Shown: positions 16,469 through 24,296, counted from the stretch's first letter. The stretch: DNA of 34,481 nucleotides from Desulfuromonadaceae bacterium (GCA_028686145.1 JAQUCQ010000003.1:1020-35500); one strand, 5' to 3'. Made by a program: numbers and translations. The notes: generated by a model from the sequence alone, not told the origin.

Positions 16469-17912
16469 GGCGAACCTCCTTTAACGGACGTCTCGTAATC
16501 CAAGCCCAGAAAACATCCAATGTATCGCTATCTTTTTCTTTCAGCTTTTTAAACAGAATGTCGAATATAGCCATATTTTTTTCACAAAAACTACTTCCGG
16601 GTCTTTTCCCTATTAAATCACCATATTCAAGATAATTTCTGATGGGGTCTGCTCCACAATATGTTTTATACATACATGTAGAACATCCCGGCATAATTTC
16701 TACAATCGACTTTGATACAATTTCACGTAATACCGAACCACCAAATATCTCATCATAAGAATCAACAAATACGTTTCCCATTTTAAATTTAGTATCACCC
16801 ATTCGTGCTAACATTCTTGCTTCATCAGCTGGGTAAACATCACCATTATAATCATAAATTACGCCAGCTATGCCTGCACCAGAAGGAGATTGTAAATCAA
16901 CAAAACCAGTTGAAAATGGTGTAAGTATCCTTGATAAAAGAAGTGTAGTAAAATATTCTGAGAAATCTACACCGTTAAGATTAAGTTCGATAATGTAGTC
17001 AAGCGTCTCTTCAAATTTTTCTGTAAAGCGTTTTATTGAATAGCCCAAGTCTGTTGAATTTTCAGCAGCAAGTCCATAAGGATTTAAACTTCTAAGAAAA
17101 ATTCCGTTAAACCCAAGCCTAATATATTCGTCTACTACTTCATTCATGTTCTCAATATTATCAATAGTCGTCGTCATTAAAGCCGAGACTGCGTCATAAC
17201 CACATATACTTCTGGCTTCTTTGAGCTTGTCCAAGAAAATATCATATGTACCAACGCCACTTCTTAATATCCTATTTTTATCATGCAGATACTTAGGACC
17301 ATCTAATGACGTAGATATATAAACACCGTTTTCTTTAAGATATAAGAGCTTGTCGGTGGATATATTTGTGAGATTAGTGCAAATAACAAATTCGAGTTTT
17401 TTCTTTTTGCTTTTGTTAATCAATTTTGCGTGTTCAATAGCACCTGTAAGTGCATTCCAATTTAAACTTGGTTCTCCACCTTGTAATTCAATTTTTATTG
17501 AATTACTTGGTGAATTAAAAGCCATTTCAACAGATTTTTTAGCAACTTCTGGTGACATATCATATTGCATTGCTGTATCGCTTTCAGCGGATACTTGGCA
17601 GTATTTGCAATCTTGATTGCACCTAACAGTTAATACCATCATATGCAAGGTGGTAAATGAAGATATGAAATGTTTTCTTGTTCGATAGCGTGTAGCTATC
17701 ATGTTTACGGCATTGGATAAATCACCAGTAACCATAAACTGTTTGCTTTTTAAAGAATTTATATCTGGCGAATTAGTGGTAAAATCACCTTTAATAAAAT
17801 TGTTCAGCTCAATATAGTCAATAAAGTGATATTCACCACTTTCATTTACCATTAAATATTTGTCTTCAAATCTTCCAAATTGAAATGGCATTATATGATA
17901 ATTATATTGCAC
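16455..17912 (-). CDS. hxsB: Radical SAM/SPASM maturase HxsB
   Basis: The first radical SAM maturase of the cassette. The CxxxCxxC motif is in TVRCNQDCKYCQVS (near residues 99-106) and the GGEP motif in IELQGGEPSLNW. A SPASM-like C-terminal region carries clustered cysteines (MPGCSTCMYKTYCGADP, then SSFCEKN), which hold auxiliary iron-sulfur clusters in peptide-modifying relatives. The start is GTG 17912, overlapping the end of hxsD by 11 bp. SPASM maturases act on ribosomally made peptides, here most likely HxsA. Confidence 0.88.
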   Translation of the reverse strand: MQYNYHIMPFQFGRFEDKYLMVNESGEYHFIDYIELNNFIKGDFTTNSPDINSLKSKQFMVTGDLSNAVNMIATRYRTRKHFISSFTTLHMMVLTVRCNQDCKYCQVSAESDTAMQYDMSPEVAKKSVEMAFNSPSNSIKIELQGGEPSLNWNALTGAIEHAKLINKSKKKKLEFVICTNLTNISTDKLLYLKENGVYISTSLDGPKYLHDKNRILRSGVGTYDIFLDKLKEARSICGYDAVSALMTTTIDNIENMNEVVDEYIRLGFNGIFLRSLNPYGLAAENSTDLGYSIKRFTEKFEETLDYIIELNLNGVDFSEYFTTLLLSRILTPFSTGFVDLQSPSGAGIAGVIYDYNGDVYPADEARMLARMGDTKFKMGNVFVDSYDEIFGGSVLREIVSKSIVEIMPGCSTCMYKTYCGADPIRNYLEYGDLIGKRPGSSFCEKNMAIFDILFKKLKEKDSDTLDVFWAWITRRPLKEVRLEGI

Positions 17913-18195
17913 GATTATCTATTTCCTGTTTCAAATTAGTGATAGGCTTAAATGCATGTTCAACGATTAGTTCCCTAACTTTACCTGCCTTGCTTTCTAA
18001 TTCATAACGTAATTGCTCATCTAAAATATCATCTAATATTTTCTTCTTTAATAAGTCAGCTTTATCTGTTGGTTCTAGCATTAAAAACCAGCAAAACTCA
18101 TTTTCTTCAACATGTATATTTTTATTCAGATATTTATAAAGGACGCCACGGACTACATCAGCCTGATAAAGACTTTTACTTACCTCAATTTTCAT
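17902..18195 (-). CDS. hxsD: His-Xaa-Ser system protein HxsD
   Basis: A 97-aa protein, first gene of the cassette. The stretch ILDDILDEQLRYELESKAGK followed by VRELIVEHAF matches the conserved core that defines HxsD. It is small, soluble and helical at its C-terminus, and may act as the peptide-recognition partner of the radical SAM enzymes; that role is inferred. GGTGG precedes the ATG. Upstream, 18196-18320 is AT-rich with promoter-like elements on the minus strand and no gene. Confidence 0.82.
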   Translation of the reverse strand: MKIEVSKSLYQADVVRGVLYKYLNKNIHVEENEFCWFLMLEPTDKADLLKKKILDDILDEQLRYELESKAGKVRELIVEHAFKPITNLKQEIDNRAI

Positions 18196-18320
18196 TACAC
18201 CACCCCAAATTCAGCATATTATGTATCAGCAGATTGACTTGTTTTTTATGATGTATATAACTATCTAAACGACTTTTAATTTATTGTCAAAATACATTTT
18301 ATGAACATTTTCAGGATAAT

Positions 18321-18625
18321 ATGAAACCTATATTACTAATTAGCCTACTATTTTATCAGTTCCAGTATGGTCTGTTCCCCTACCATCCACTGGAACCGTT
18401 GCCGTTTACTTTTCCCCCAGAGGTGGAGCGACAGAAGCAATCATTTCTGAAATTTCCAAAGCCAGCATACCATCCAGCTCCAACCATACTCCTTCACGTC
18501 GGCTCCAATTGCCAAAGCTCTTCTTGACGCCAACAAACGAGGCGTGAAGGTTGAAGCCATACTTGATAAAAGCTAAAATTCTGTTAAATATCTAACAGCA
18601 GCATTTCTGATAAATGCACGATTAA
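18321..18625 (+). pseudogene. Degenerate copy of the phospholipase D-type nuclease gene
   Basis: From about 18366 this is a close nucleotide copy of the intact gene 700 bp downstream (starting at 19105): it shares the VAVYFSPRGGATEAIISEIS coding stretch. A one-base deletion near 18463 shifts the frame, the SFTSAPIAKALLDANKRGV part resumes in another frame, and a stop follows at DKS. The HKD active site is missing and similarity fades by 18625. The signal-peptide region has diverged. Confidence 0.8.
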
Positions 18626-18641
18626 TATATTGGGAGATTTT

Positions 18642-19052
18642 ATGTCATGGAACTGTGATTGTGGGCAAATTAACGATGATGACATTTTAAGATGTGTTTG
18701 TGGATTAGAAGTCCATAACAAGATTGAAATAAGTAAAAGTCAAATTATCAGCATCGAAGAACAGGACATAAACTGCTTCAATTATATGAAGTATTCGCTG
18801 ATTGCCACGTTCATACTTGCGCTTTCAGCTGTTTTAATGCCTAAAAGCTTAGGCTTAATAAGGCTTTTACCAGTTGTAATTCATTATGTAACTTTCATTG
18901 CATATCTTGTGTTTTTAATAAAGTTTTTAAAGAAAATGGGTAAAAATGTCATACTTTGGGCATTAATCACTTTTTTTCTGTATTTTGCAGGAATGGTTAT
19001 TTCTTACCTGTATGCCCAAACAATTGCACGCAAAGCCCAAATGGATATTTAG
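18642..19052 (+). CDS. Small membrane protein with N-terminal zinc-ribbon-like motif
   Basis: The ATG at 18642 is chosen because GGGAG lies 5 nt before it. The 136-aa protein starts MSWNCDCGQIN; Cys pairs CDC and CVC about 15 residues apart look like a small zinc ribbon. Three membrane segments follow (near 50-70, 78-97 and 103-125). It sits between the two copies of the nuclease gene, so the duplication flanks it. Function unknown. Confidence 0.6.
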   Translation: MSWNCDCGQINDDDILRCVCGLEVHNKIEISKSQIISIEEQDINCFNYMKYSLIATFILALSAVLMPKSLGLIRLLPVVIHYVTFIAYLVFLIKFLKKMGKNVILWALITFFLYFAGMVISYLYAQTIARKAQMDI

Positions 19053-19055
19053 CTC

Positions 19056-19571
19056 GTGATACGACTTAGCTTTATATTCCTATTCGCACTTACAACCACT
19101 GCATGGTCTGCTCCCCTACCATCCACTGGAACCGTTGCCGTTTACTTTTCCCCCAGAGGCGGAGCGACAGAAGCAATCATTTCTGAGATATCAAAAGCCA
19201 AGCACACCATCCAGCTCCAAGCGTACTCTTTCACCTCGGCTCCGATTGCCAAAGCCCTTCTGGAAGCACACAAGCGAGGCGTTCATGTTGAAGCCATGCT
19301 TGATAAAAGCCAGAAAACGGCAAAGTACACTTCTGCAACATTCCTTGTAAATGCTGGTATTCCAGTTCTAATTGACAGCAAGCACGCTATCGCACACAAC
19401 AAAATCATAATTATTGACCAGTCAACATTAATAACTGGAAGTTTTAACTTTACGAAGGCGGCAGAAGAGAAGAATGCAGAGAATTTGCTGGTAATTAAGG
19501 GAAATCAACCGCTTGTTGATAAATACATGCGGAATTTTGAAGAGCATAAGTTTCATTCATGGAGTTATTAA
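19056..19571 (+). CDS. Secreted phospholipase D-family nuclease (Nuc-like)
   Basis: A 171-aa single-HKD protein, the size of the plasmid Nuc endonucleases that work as dimers. Signal peptide LSFIFLFALTTTAWSAPLPS at the N-terminus; then VAVYFSPRGGATEAIISEIS, SAPIAKALLEAHKRGV, and the HKD motif HNKIIIID followed by GSFNFTKAAEEKNAENLLVI. The start is a GTG 3 bp after the previous stop. Nuc-type enzymes are typical cargo of conjugative plasmids and degrade nucleic acid in the periplasm. An older broken copy lies upstream. Confidence 0.85.
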   Translation: MIRLSFIFLFALTTTAWSAPLPSTGTVAVYFSPRGGATEAIISEISKAKHTIQLQAYSFTSAPIAKALLEAHKRGVHVEAMLDKSQKTAKYTSATFLVNAGIPVLIDSKHAIAHNKIIIIDQSTLITGSFNFTKAAEEKNAENLLVIKGNQPLVDKYMRNFEEHKFHSWSY

Positions 19572-19596
19572 TACGAGTCAAGCTTAACCAATGAGT

Positions 19597-20919
19597 CTAA
19601 ACAGAATTACCTTTTTGAAAAATCACTTCTATTTTTTCACTTTCTTGCTCGATTCGCGCTAATAGCCTGTTCCACAAAGGGCGAATCTGCTTTCTAATAG
19701 ATTCTGAGTCCATTATTTTTGCAGCTTTATAAGCATACGATATAAAGTTTCTTCTGCCAACATAACCATATTTCTTGTAAAGTTTACTTCTGTAAAACTT
19801 AGAAGGTGGTAAACCATGTTTTAACCTAATTTTATCAGAATTCAGTTTTGCTTTTCCATAAAGATAAACTGAAGATTTCATGCGTTCAGAATACCGTGAC
19901 AGCGCTGCATTTCTAATCAAAATCCTTTGCCCATCAAACAAGAAGCCCAGATATTGCAGTGGTTTATCAGATATCAAATTACCAAAAGAATCAGTATGAA
20001 ATGTTCTAATTTCTTTTTTGTTTTGGTTGATTTCTAAATAATATTCGCTGATTTTCTTCAGAAGACAATCAATAATCTCATCTTTATTATTTACTGGAAC
20101 AATACAAAGTATATCATCGCAGTATCTAAGATACTTACCATCAACTGCATCCATTAGCTGATTTACTTCAGAATCAAATTTAATAAGGTAAATATTCGAT
20201 AAAAGAGCACTTATAGGTGAGCCTTGAGGTATGCCTTTATTTTGCTTGTTTTGATTGATTATACCGGCACGTCTTACTGTTTTTCTGAACGTATCTGAAG
20301 AACAAATCTTATGTCTTCCATTCCTAGGATTATTCAAGGGTATTTTTAGCAGTTTATAAAGCTCAGTCTTATTAACTTCCGAATATCTAGTTATTGATTT
20401 GTAAATGTTAAAATGGTCAGGAGGCAAGCTATTGGTTTCCAATATATATTGCCATGACTTCTTTAATTGTAAATGATTTAGTTCATCAAAGTATTTTGTA
20501 ATATCAAGCCCGATTGCTACACAACTTTTTCTTGACTTTATTTCATCAAAAGCCATTTTAGCAAAGTCTATATTCGATTTACCTAATTTTCTGAAAGCTA
20601 ATATATTTTTATCTAAGTTAAGTTCCTTTAGTTTAATCTCATACTCATTAGATAACAACTGCGAATAATAAGCATATATATAAGAATCAACATGAGATGA
20701 ATACGATATTTTTCTATTCTTTATGACAGTCTCGAGTTTATTTGTTTCTTTATTAAATTTAAATTTTCTAGTTTTTATTATGAAATTAATTGAGGGATAA
20801 AACGGATGGGATGCAATTTTGTCTGGTGATTCTACAAGCTTGATTGCGTTGTCAATAGAAATAGGCTGGTCGAAATGTAAATATGTTCTTTTTTTATGCC
20901 AGCTATATTCTAGTAGCAT
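19597..20919 (-). CDS. Defence-associated reverse transcriptase, DRT2 (UG2)-like
   Basis: A 440-aa stand-alone reverse transcriptase. Motif A is AIGLDITKYFDELNHL (Asp139), motif B is GIPQGSPISALLSNIYLI, motif C is YLRYCDDILCIV (Asp268, Asp269), and a thumb-side LGFLFDG follows. There is no intron maturase, endonuclease or integrase part, so it is not a group II intron. The length, the N-terminal KKRTYLHFDQPIS block and the YCDD active site fit DRT2 as I recall it. DRT2 copies its own upstream RNA in rolling-circle fashion and after phage infection makes a repetitive toxic gene. AAAGGC lies 8 nt before the ATG. The upstream RNA has the expected features. Confidence 0.75.
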   Translation of the reverse strand: MLLEYSWHKKRTYLHFDQPISIDNAIKLVESPDKIASHPFYPSINFIIKTRKFKFNKETNKLETVIKNRKISYSSHVDSYIYAYYSQLLSNEYEIKLKELNLDKNILAFRKLGKSNIDFAKMAFDEIKSRKSCVAIGLDITKYFDELNHLQLKKSWQYILETNSLPPDHFNIYKSITRYSEVNKTELYKLLKIPLNNPRNGRHKICSSDTFRKTVRRAGIINQNKQNKGIPQGSPISALLSNIYLIKFDSEVNQLMDAVDGKYLRYCDDILCIVPVNNKDEIIDCLLKKISEYYLEINQNKKEIRTFHTDSFGNLISDKPLQYLGFLFDGQRILIRNAALSRYSERMKSSVYLYGKAKLNSDKIRLKHGLPPSKFYRSKLYKKYGYVGRRNFISYAYKAAKIMDSESIRKQIRPLWNRLLARIEQESEKIEVIFQKGNSV

Positions 20920-20934
20920 TCAAAATGCCTTTGT

Positions 20935-21215
20935 TTAAGATAATAGCCAACCGAGAGGGAGTTAGATGGCGGCAGTCTACAATCTCCACTCTCGGCTAAA
21001 CCGGAACGATAAATTCGTTCATTTCACCGACAATAGTCGATTTAGCCGCGTATGCTAGAAATGATGTACAATACAATCAGGGAGACAATAAATATGTTAT
21101 ACAGCAACACATTCAGCGTCTGGCGTCTGCTGTTCACAGTTACGATGAAACTGCTACTTGACAGACTGCTGCATTTCCCTCGCCCCATTTGCTAGGCAAG
21201 GCAGTTTATATTTGA
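20935..21215 (-). ncRNA. Structured non-coding RNA of the DRT2-like system
   Basis: About 280 nt on the reverse transcriptase strand, ending ~15 nt before its gene. A TATAAT box (21225-21220) would start it near 21213. Stems, 5' to 3' on the RNA: GAAATG (21177-21172) with CATTTC (21063-21058), enclosing the template; CAGTT/AACTG (21153-21137) inside GTCTG/CAGAC; CGGCTAAA (21048-21041) with TTTAGCCG (21000-20993), a three-way junction holding CGAC/GTCG and GAACGA/TCGTTC; and a terminal hairpin CCGAGAG/CTCTCGG (20995-20951) with GGAG/CTCC and TAGA/TCTA inside. Nothing else explains so many perfect stems. Confidence 0.75.
21053..21166 (+). other. Predicted rolling-circle cDNA unit and 'neo' repeat (114 nt)
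   Basis: On the strand opposite the ncRNA, TGCT at 21053-21056 recurs at 21167-21170, exactly 114 nt later; 114 is 38 codons. One frame is free of stops from 21046 to 21192. Inside it, AGGGAG (21080-21085) lies 8 nt before an in-frame ATG at 21094. Joining the unit to itself at TGCT keeps the frame open for ever and puts TTGACA (21158-21163) 17 nt from TACAAT (21067-21072), a promoter absent from the genomic arrangement. The repeat peptide would be 38 residues, beginning MLYSNTFSVWRLLF, Leu-rich and helical. The features are seen; the rolling-circle use is inferred from known DRT2. Confidence 0.6.
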
Positions 21216-21420
21216 ACTTATTATAAAAAAACTCAAGCTAAATTTAAGCACGAATCTTTAAAAGGAAGTCTTCCAATAAGCGATTTCAAACTTCTTTAAA
21301 GAATTTTTCAGGGATATACCAAAAGTAGATACCAACCTGATAAACGTCTTTATTTATTAAGTATTGCACGTTTCGTGTCTGTTTCATCCTTCATTGCGCT
21401 TCATTCTGTACTTCCACCGC

Positions 21421-21688
21421 ACGCCAATCTGCACCATTCCCACAAATAATTTTCACGGTCTCCCCCAAATTTACGTGTCAATTCGGTTCCCCCAATAAAA
21501 TTACCACTACGTTTTGTCAGTCATTCGCAGACCGCCCCTTTTAAGGGGCTTTGTCATTTGTTCCAGTCCTTCATTCCGTTTCATTTCGGTAATGCTTTCC
21601 TTTGCAGTGATTGCCAGAGTTCCCCCGCTATTGCCCTGCTGTCCTTGTTTTCCCCCACCCCGACGAGTTGTGAGGGGTGAGGAAACTC
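21421..21688 (+). promoter_or_regulatory. Structured leader element, copy A (before the ardC operon)
   Basis: First of three related elements. In order: ACGCCAAT box (21421); CGGTCT (21456-21461) pairing with AGACCG (21529-21534); small hairpin AATT/AATT (21468-21483); CGGTTCCCCC (21484); AAAATTACC; TTTTGTCAG (21512); hairpin GCCCC/GGGGC (21534-21549); TTTGTCATT; and a terminal hairpin GTTTTCC..CACCCC (21647-21661) with GGGGTG.GGAAAC (21674-21686). Pairing partners differ from the other copies but pairing is kept. This fits a single-stranded-DNA promoter of leading regions (Frpo/ssi) or a structured 5' leader. 21216-21420 holds nothing I can name. Confidence 0.65.
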
Positions 21689-21730
21689 AAGGAACAAATG
21701 CAGTACAAAACCACAAGCGGAGGGAAAAAA

Positions 21731-21973
21731 ATGAATGCAATCACTACAACAAATCAAAATCCTATTGAGAGGTTTCAGAAATCTAAGGAACAAATTGTTC
21801 ACCGTCAGTTGGAGCTGATTGAAGAACTTGTTCAGATTGACCTCCGCCTCATTGATTACCAGCGGAAACTTGACCTGTCGAGCCGTTGCGAGCAAATCGC
21901 CATTGTTGAGCTTGCAAACGCTCGAAGCCTTATCTTTAAGGCGCTCAGCCATATCCGCAACCAAGCAATTTAA
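21731..21973 (+). CDS. Small helical protein, first gene of the ardC operon
   Basis: The ATG at 21731 is chosen because GGAGGG lies 6 nt before it; an upstream extension in the same frame runs through the leader hairpin and is not expected. The 80-aa product (MNAITTTNQNPIERFQKSKE...) is almost wholly helical and charged, probably coiled coil. It ends 29 bp before ardC. Function unknown; its place in the leading-type operon suggests a role in plasmid establishment. Confidence 0.65.
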   Translation: MNAITTTNQNPIERFQKSKEQIVHRQLELIEELVQIDLRLIDYQRKLDLSSRCEQIAIVELANARSLIFKALSHIRNQAI

Positions 21974-22002
21974 CCAATACCAACAACAAGGGAGAATTTA
22001 CC

Positions 22003-22884
22003 ATGAACGTTTACGAAATCATCACCAACAAAATCATCGAGAAGCTGGAAACAGGTTTTATTCCGTGGCATAAGCCGTGGTCAGGTTCAGCCAGCAAAAA
22101 CGCTCCTCGTAATTTGATTACCGGTAAACAATATCGCGGTGTAAATGTGTTCCTGTTGAGCATGGCTGGTTATGCCTCCCCTTATTTTGCCACATTCAAG
22201 CAGATATCAGAAAAAGGTGGCTCGGTTAAAAAAGGGGAGCAGGGGCACATGGTCGTGTATTACGGAACCGCAGAACTGGAAGACAGGGAAACTGGCGACC
22301 CGAAGGTCATTCCATTTTTGAAGTATTACAAGGTTTTCAACATTGTTCAATGCGAAGGTTTGACCGTCCCTGTCATTGACGAGGATGCAGAAGAAAACGA
22401 GTTTCTGCCAGTTGACCAAGCCGAAGCGATTTTTAACGCAATGCCACAACGTCCTGAAGTTCATTTCGGTGGGAACCGTGCTTATTATTCACCCTCGCTT
22501 GATTACGTGCAGATGCCACAGAAAGAAAGCTTTGACACCCCTGACGCTTATTACAACACCCTTTTTCACGAATTAGCCCACATCACGGGACATGCAGACC
22601 GCCTCGCACGTAAGGGAGTGACCGAAGCCTCTTATTTCGGCTCACATGAATACAGCAAGGAAGAACTGGTCGCAGAAATGACCGCAAGTTTCCTGAGTGC
22701 CGAGGCAGGGATTGAAAGCACTTTTGAAAATAGTGTTGCATACCTCCAGAGCTGGATGCGTGCCCTGAAAAATGACAAGACCATGCTAGTTCGTGCCGCT
22801 TCTATGGCACAAAAAGCCGCTGACTTTATCCTGAGCCGTCAGGCAACGGCAACCGTAGCGGAACCGGACAAACTCGCAGCATAG
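22003..22884 (+). CDS. ardC: ArdC-like antirestriction protein
   Basis: A 293-aa protein with the two-domain ArdC layout. The N-terminal ~130 residues form the single-stranded-DNA-binding domain (EKLETGFIPWHKPWSG, PRNLITGKQYRGVNVFLLSM, FATFKQISEKGGSVKKGEQG). The C-terminal part is a zincin-like metallopeptidase with FHELAHITGH (HExxH, His189-Glu190-His193) and a downstream Glu in YSKEELVAEM. ArdC proteins shield incoming plasmid DNA from restriction. GGGAG precedes the ATG. A leader element of the repeated type lies upstream, which fits early expression after transfer. Confidence 0.88.
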   Translation: MNVYEIITNKIIEKLETGFIPWHKPWSGSASKNAPRNLITGKQYRGVNVFLLSMAGYASPYFATFKQISEKGGSVKKGEQGHMVVYYGTAELEDRETGDPKVIPFLKYYKVFNIVQCEGLTVPVIDEDAEENEFLPVDQAEAIFNAMPQRPEVHFGGNRAYYSPSLDYVQMPQKESFDTPDAYYNTLFHELAHITGHADRLARKGVTEASYFGSHEYSKEELVAEMTASFLSAEAGIESTFENSVAYLQSWMRALKNDKTMLVRAASMAQKAADFILSRQATATVAEPDKLAA

Positions 22885-22898
22885 ATAGCCAGCCGAAA

Positions 22899-22990
22899 GG
22901 GGGGAGCATACCTCCCCCCAGTGCTCTTAGATGTTTACTGGTAACTACTTATGATATATATTACTGATATTACTCAATAATACATATTAT
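22899..22990 (+). promoter_or_regulatory. Hairpin after ardC and operator cluster before parA
   Basis: GGGGGGAG (22899-22906), loop CATAC, CTCCCCCC (22912-22919) form a very stable 8-bp hairpin without a T-run. Next come TTACTGGTAA (22935-22944) and a tandem TATTACTGATATTACT followed by AATAATAC (around 22957-22985), members of the recurring operator family, just ahead of parA. They fit autorepression of the partition operon by its small DNA-binding partner. Confidence 0.55.
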
Positions 22991-23014
22991 CAAAACGCAC
23001 AACAGGACAAAATT

Positions 23015-23641
23015 ATGAAAACTATTACAATTGGAAATTCAAAAGGCGGGGTCGGAAAAAGCACCCTTGCGTGCAACCTTGCAGTAGCCGTTGCACGGGA
23101 CGGGAAAAAAGTTGTGATTGTTGACGCAGACGTGCAGGGGTCAAGCCTTGCTTTCCGTGAAATACGGGAATCTGACGACATTGGAGCCGTCAGCATCACA
23201 ACCCCAACCATACATAAAGACATCACCCGACTCAATGCCGACCTTGTCATTGTAGACGCAGGGGGCAGGGACAGTGCAGCATTCCGCTCCGCAGTCGTTG
23301 CAAGCGACCTTTTTATAATTCCCATCCTGCCCAGTCTTTACGATTTCTGGGCAACGTCCGACACCTGCGGAATTCTGGACGAGGCAAGAACATACAAAGA
23401 CATCCAAGCCCGTCTTTTGATTAACCAGTATGTTCCGGGTACCGTGCTGGCAAGAGATATTGAACAAGCCCTTGCAGAATTTGCAGATAAAGCCGCACTC
23501 ATGCAAGCAAGGATTCCACGGCAGGAAGTGTTTAAACGTAGTCTGGTAAAGGGTTCAGGAGTTCAGGAGACTGACTCCAGAGGCAAAGCTGCTGCTGCAG
23601 TGAAAGCCCTTTATGATGAGATAATAAGTATTATCCAGTAA
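23015..23641 (+). CDS. parA: ParA-family partition ATPase
   Basis: A 208-aa small type Ib ParA without an N-terminal helix-turn-helix. The deviant Walker A is GNSKGGVGKSTLACNLA (near residues 7-23), with DADVQGSS as the A' motif and DLVIVDAGGRD as Walker B. It moves plasmid copies apart over the nucleoid together with a small centromere-binding partner, here the next gene 32 bp downstream. Since ParAs of this class lack their own DNA-binding domain, the partner usually represses the operon, in line with the operators on both sides of parA. Confidence 0.9.
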   Translation: MKTITIGNSKGGVGKSTLACNLAVAVARDGKKVVIVDADVQGSSLAFREIRESDDIGAVSITTPTIHKDITRLNADLVIVDAGGRDSAAFRSAVVASDLFIIPILPSLYDFWATSDTCGILDEARTYKDIQARLLINQYVPGTVLARDIEQALAEFADKAALMQARIPRQEVFKRSLVKGSGVQETDSRGKAAAAVKALYDEIISIIQ

Positions 23642-23672
23642 TACAGATTACCCAATAACAGGAGTAATACAA
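23629..23672. promoter_or_regulatory. Operator sites between parA and its partner
   Basis: GTATTAT-CCA-GTAATAC (23629-23645) overlaps the end of parA, and a half site GTAATAC (23665-23671) abuts the start of the next gene. Both belong to the TATTAC/GTAATA family. They could serve as operator, centromere (parC) or both. Confidence 0.5.
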
Positions 23673-23673
23673 A

Positions 23674-23931
23674 ATGCTACCTAAAAAACCTGAAAATAAG
23701 AAAACCGTAAGCCTTGACGATTTCATCGGTGGCGCAAAGGCGGAAACGGCACCGGCTCCACCAGCAGAGAAGCCACTGGGACGCCGTAAAGCCGCCGACC
23801 ATGAAGACTGGGAGCGGCAAACGTTCATAATTCGCAAGAGCCACCATCAGAAGCTGAAAGACTTCGCCTATACCGAGCGCATTACACTAAAAGAAGCACT
23901 TGATAAGGCGCTTGATGCTTTTTTGAAGTAA
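23674..23931 (+). CDS. Small centromere-binding / ribbon-helix-helix partner of ParA
   Basis: An 85-aa protein with a disordered, Pro/Ala-rich N-terminus (VSLDDFIGGAKAETAPAPPA) and a C-terminal domain ERQTFIIRKSHHQKLKDFAY then TERITLKEALDKALDAFLK. This strand-helix-helix order fits the ParG/RHH class, whose flexible N-terminus stimulates the ParA ATPase. It is the leading candidate to bind the TATTAC-n-GTAATA sites. A site overlaps its stop codon. Confidence 0.75.
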   Translation: MLPKKPENKKTVSLDDFIGGAKAETAPAPPAEKPLGRRKAADHEDWERQTFIIRKSHHQKLKDFAYTERITLKEALDKALDAFLK

Positions 23932-24017
23932 TACCTATTACCAGATAATACAAAAGCCCCTTCAAATGGGGCTAATGCCATAAAAAAGCCTGCCGGGGAT
24001 ATACCTGACAGGCTTTA
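23929..24017 (+). terminator. Operator plus tandem terminators after the partition operon
   Basis: TATTACCAGATAATA (23936-23950) follows the stop. Two hairpins come next: AGCCCC/GGGGCT (23955-23973) and AAAGCCTG/CAGGCTTT (23985-24016). Only short T-runs follow, so termination may be partial, but together they should insulate the partition operon from the replication genes. Confidence 0.6.
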
Positions 24018-24041
24018 ACATTTTGATATTATTTGTAAACC

Positions 24042-24079
24042 AAGAACGTTCTTGACAAAATTTTAATTTTGTATATAAT
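24042..24079 (+). promoter_or_regulatory. Replication operon promoter with overlapping palindrome
   Basis: TTGACA (24052-24057), 16-bp spacer, TATAAT (24074-24079): a near-perfect sigma-70 promoter. A 12-bp palindrome AAGAACGTTCTT (24042-24053) overlaps the -35 and is a likely repressor site for copy control. The leader downstream (24080-24296) carries a GGTCCGGACC palindrome (about 24224-24233) and a hairpin CCAAG/CTTGG (24259-24277) before the small ORF. Confidence 0.8.
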
Positions 24080-24296
24080 TACGCCCCTTGAATAAACGAG
24101 GGTATTTAATATTTAAACTATACCACGGGTCAAAATACAAATGCAATAACTTTTTTTGTAGTGCCCGTTTAAGGAGACACCAGCACCCAAAATTAAAATT
24201 TTGAAACACCTCATATCCTCCCGGTCCGGACCATCAGCACAGCAAACATAGATAGCCGCCAAGAACATTAATGCTTGGCTACATGAGGATACAACA

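Noticed and set aside
21065..21133. A 66-nt rolling-circle unit between two TGT (ACA on the RNA) trinucleotides
   Set aside because: It is also a multiple of three and open, and ACA boundaries are reported for a known DRT2, but the 66-nt join does not create a promoter and one ACA lies in a hairpin arm. The 114-nt TGCT unit explains more, though this stays a fallback.
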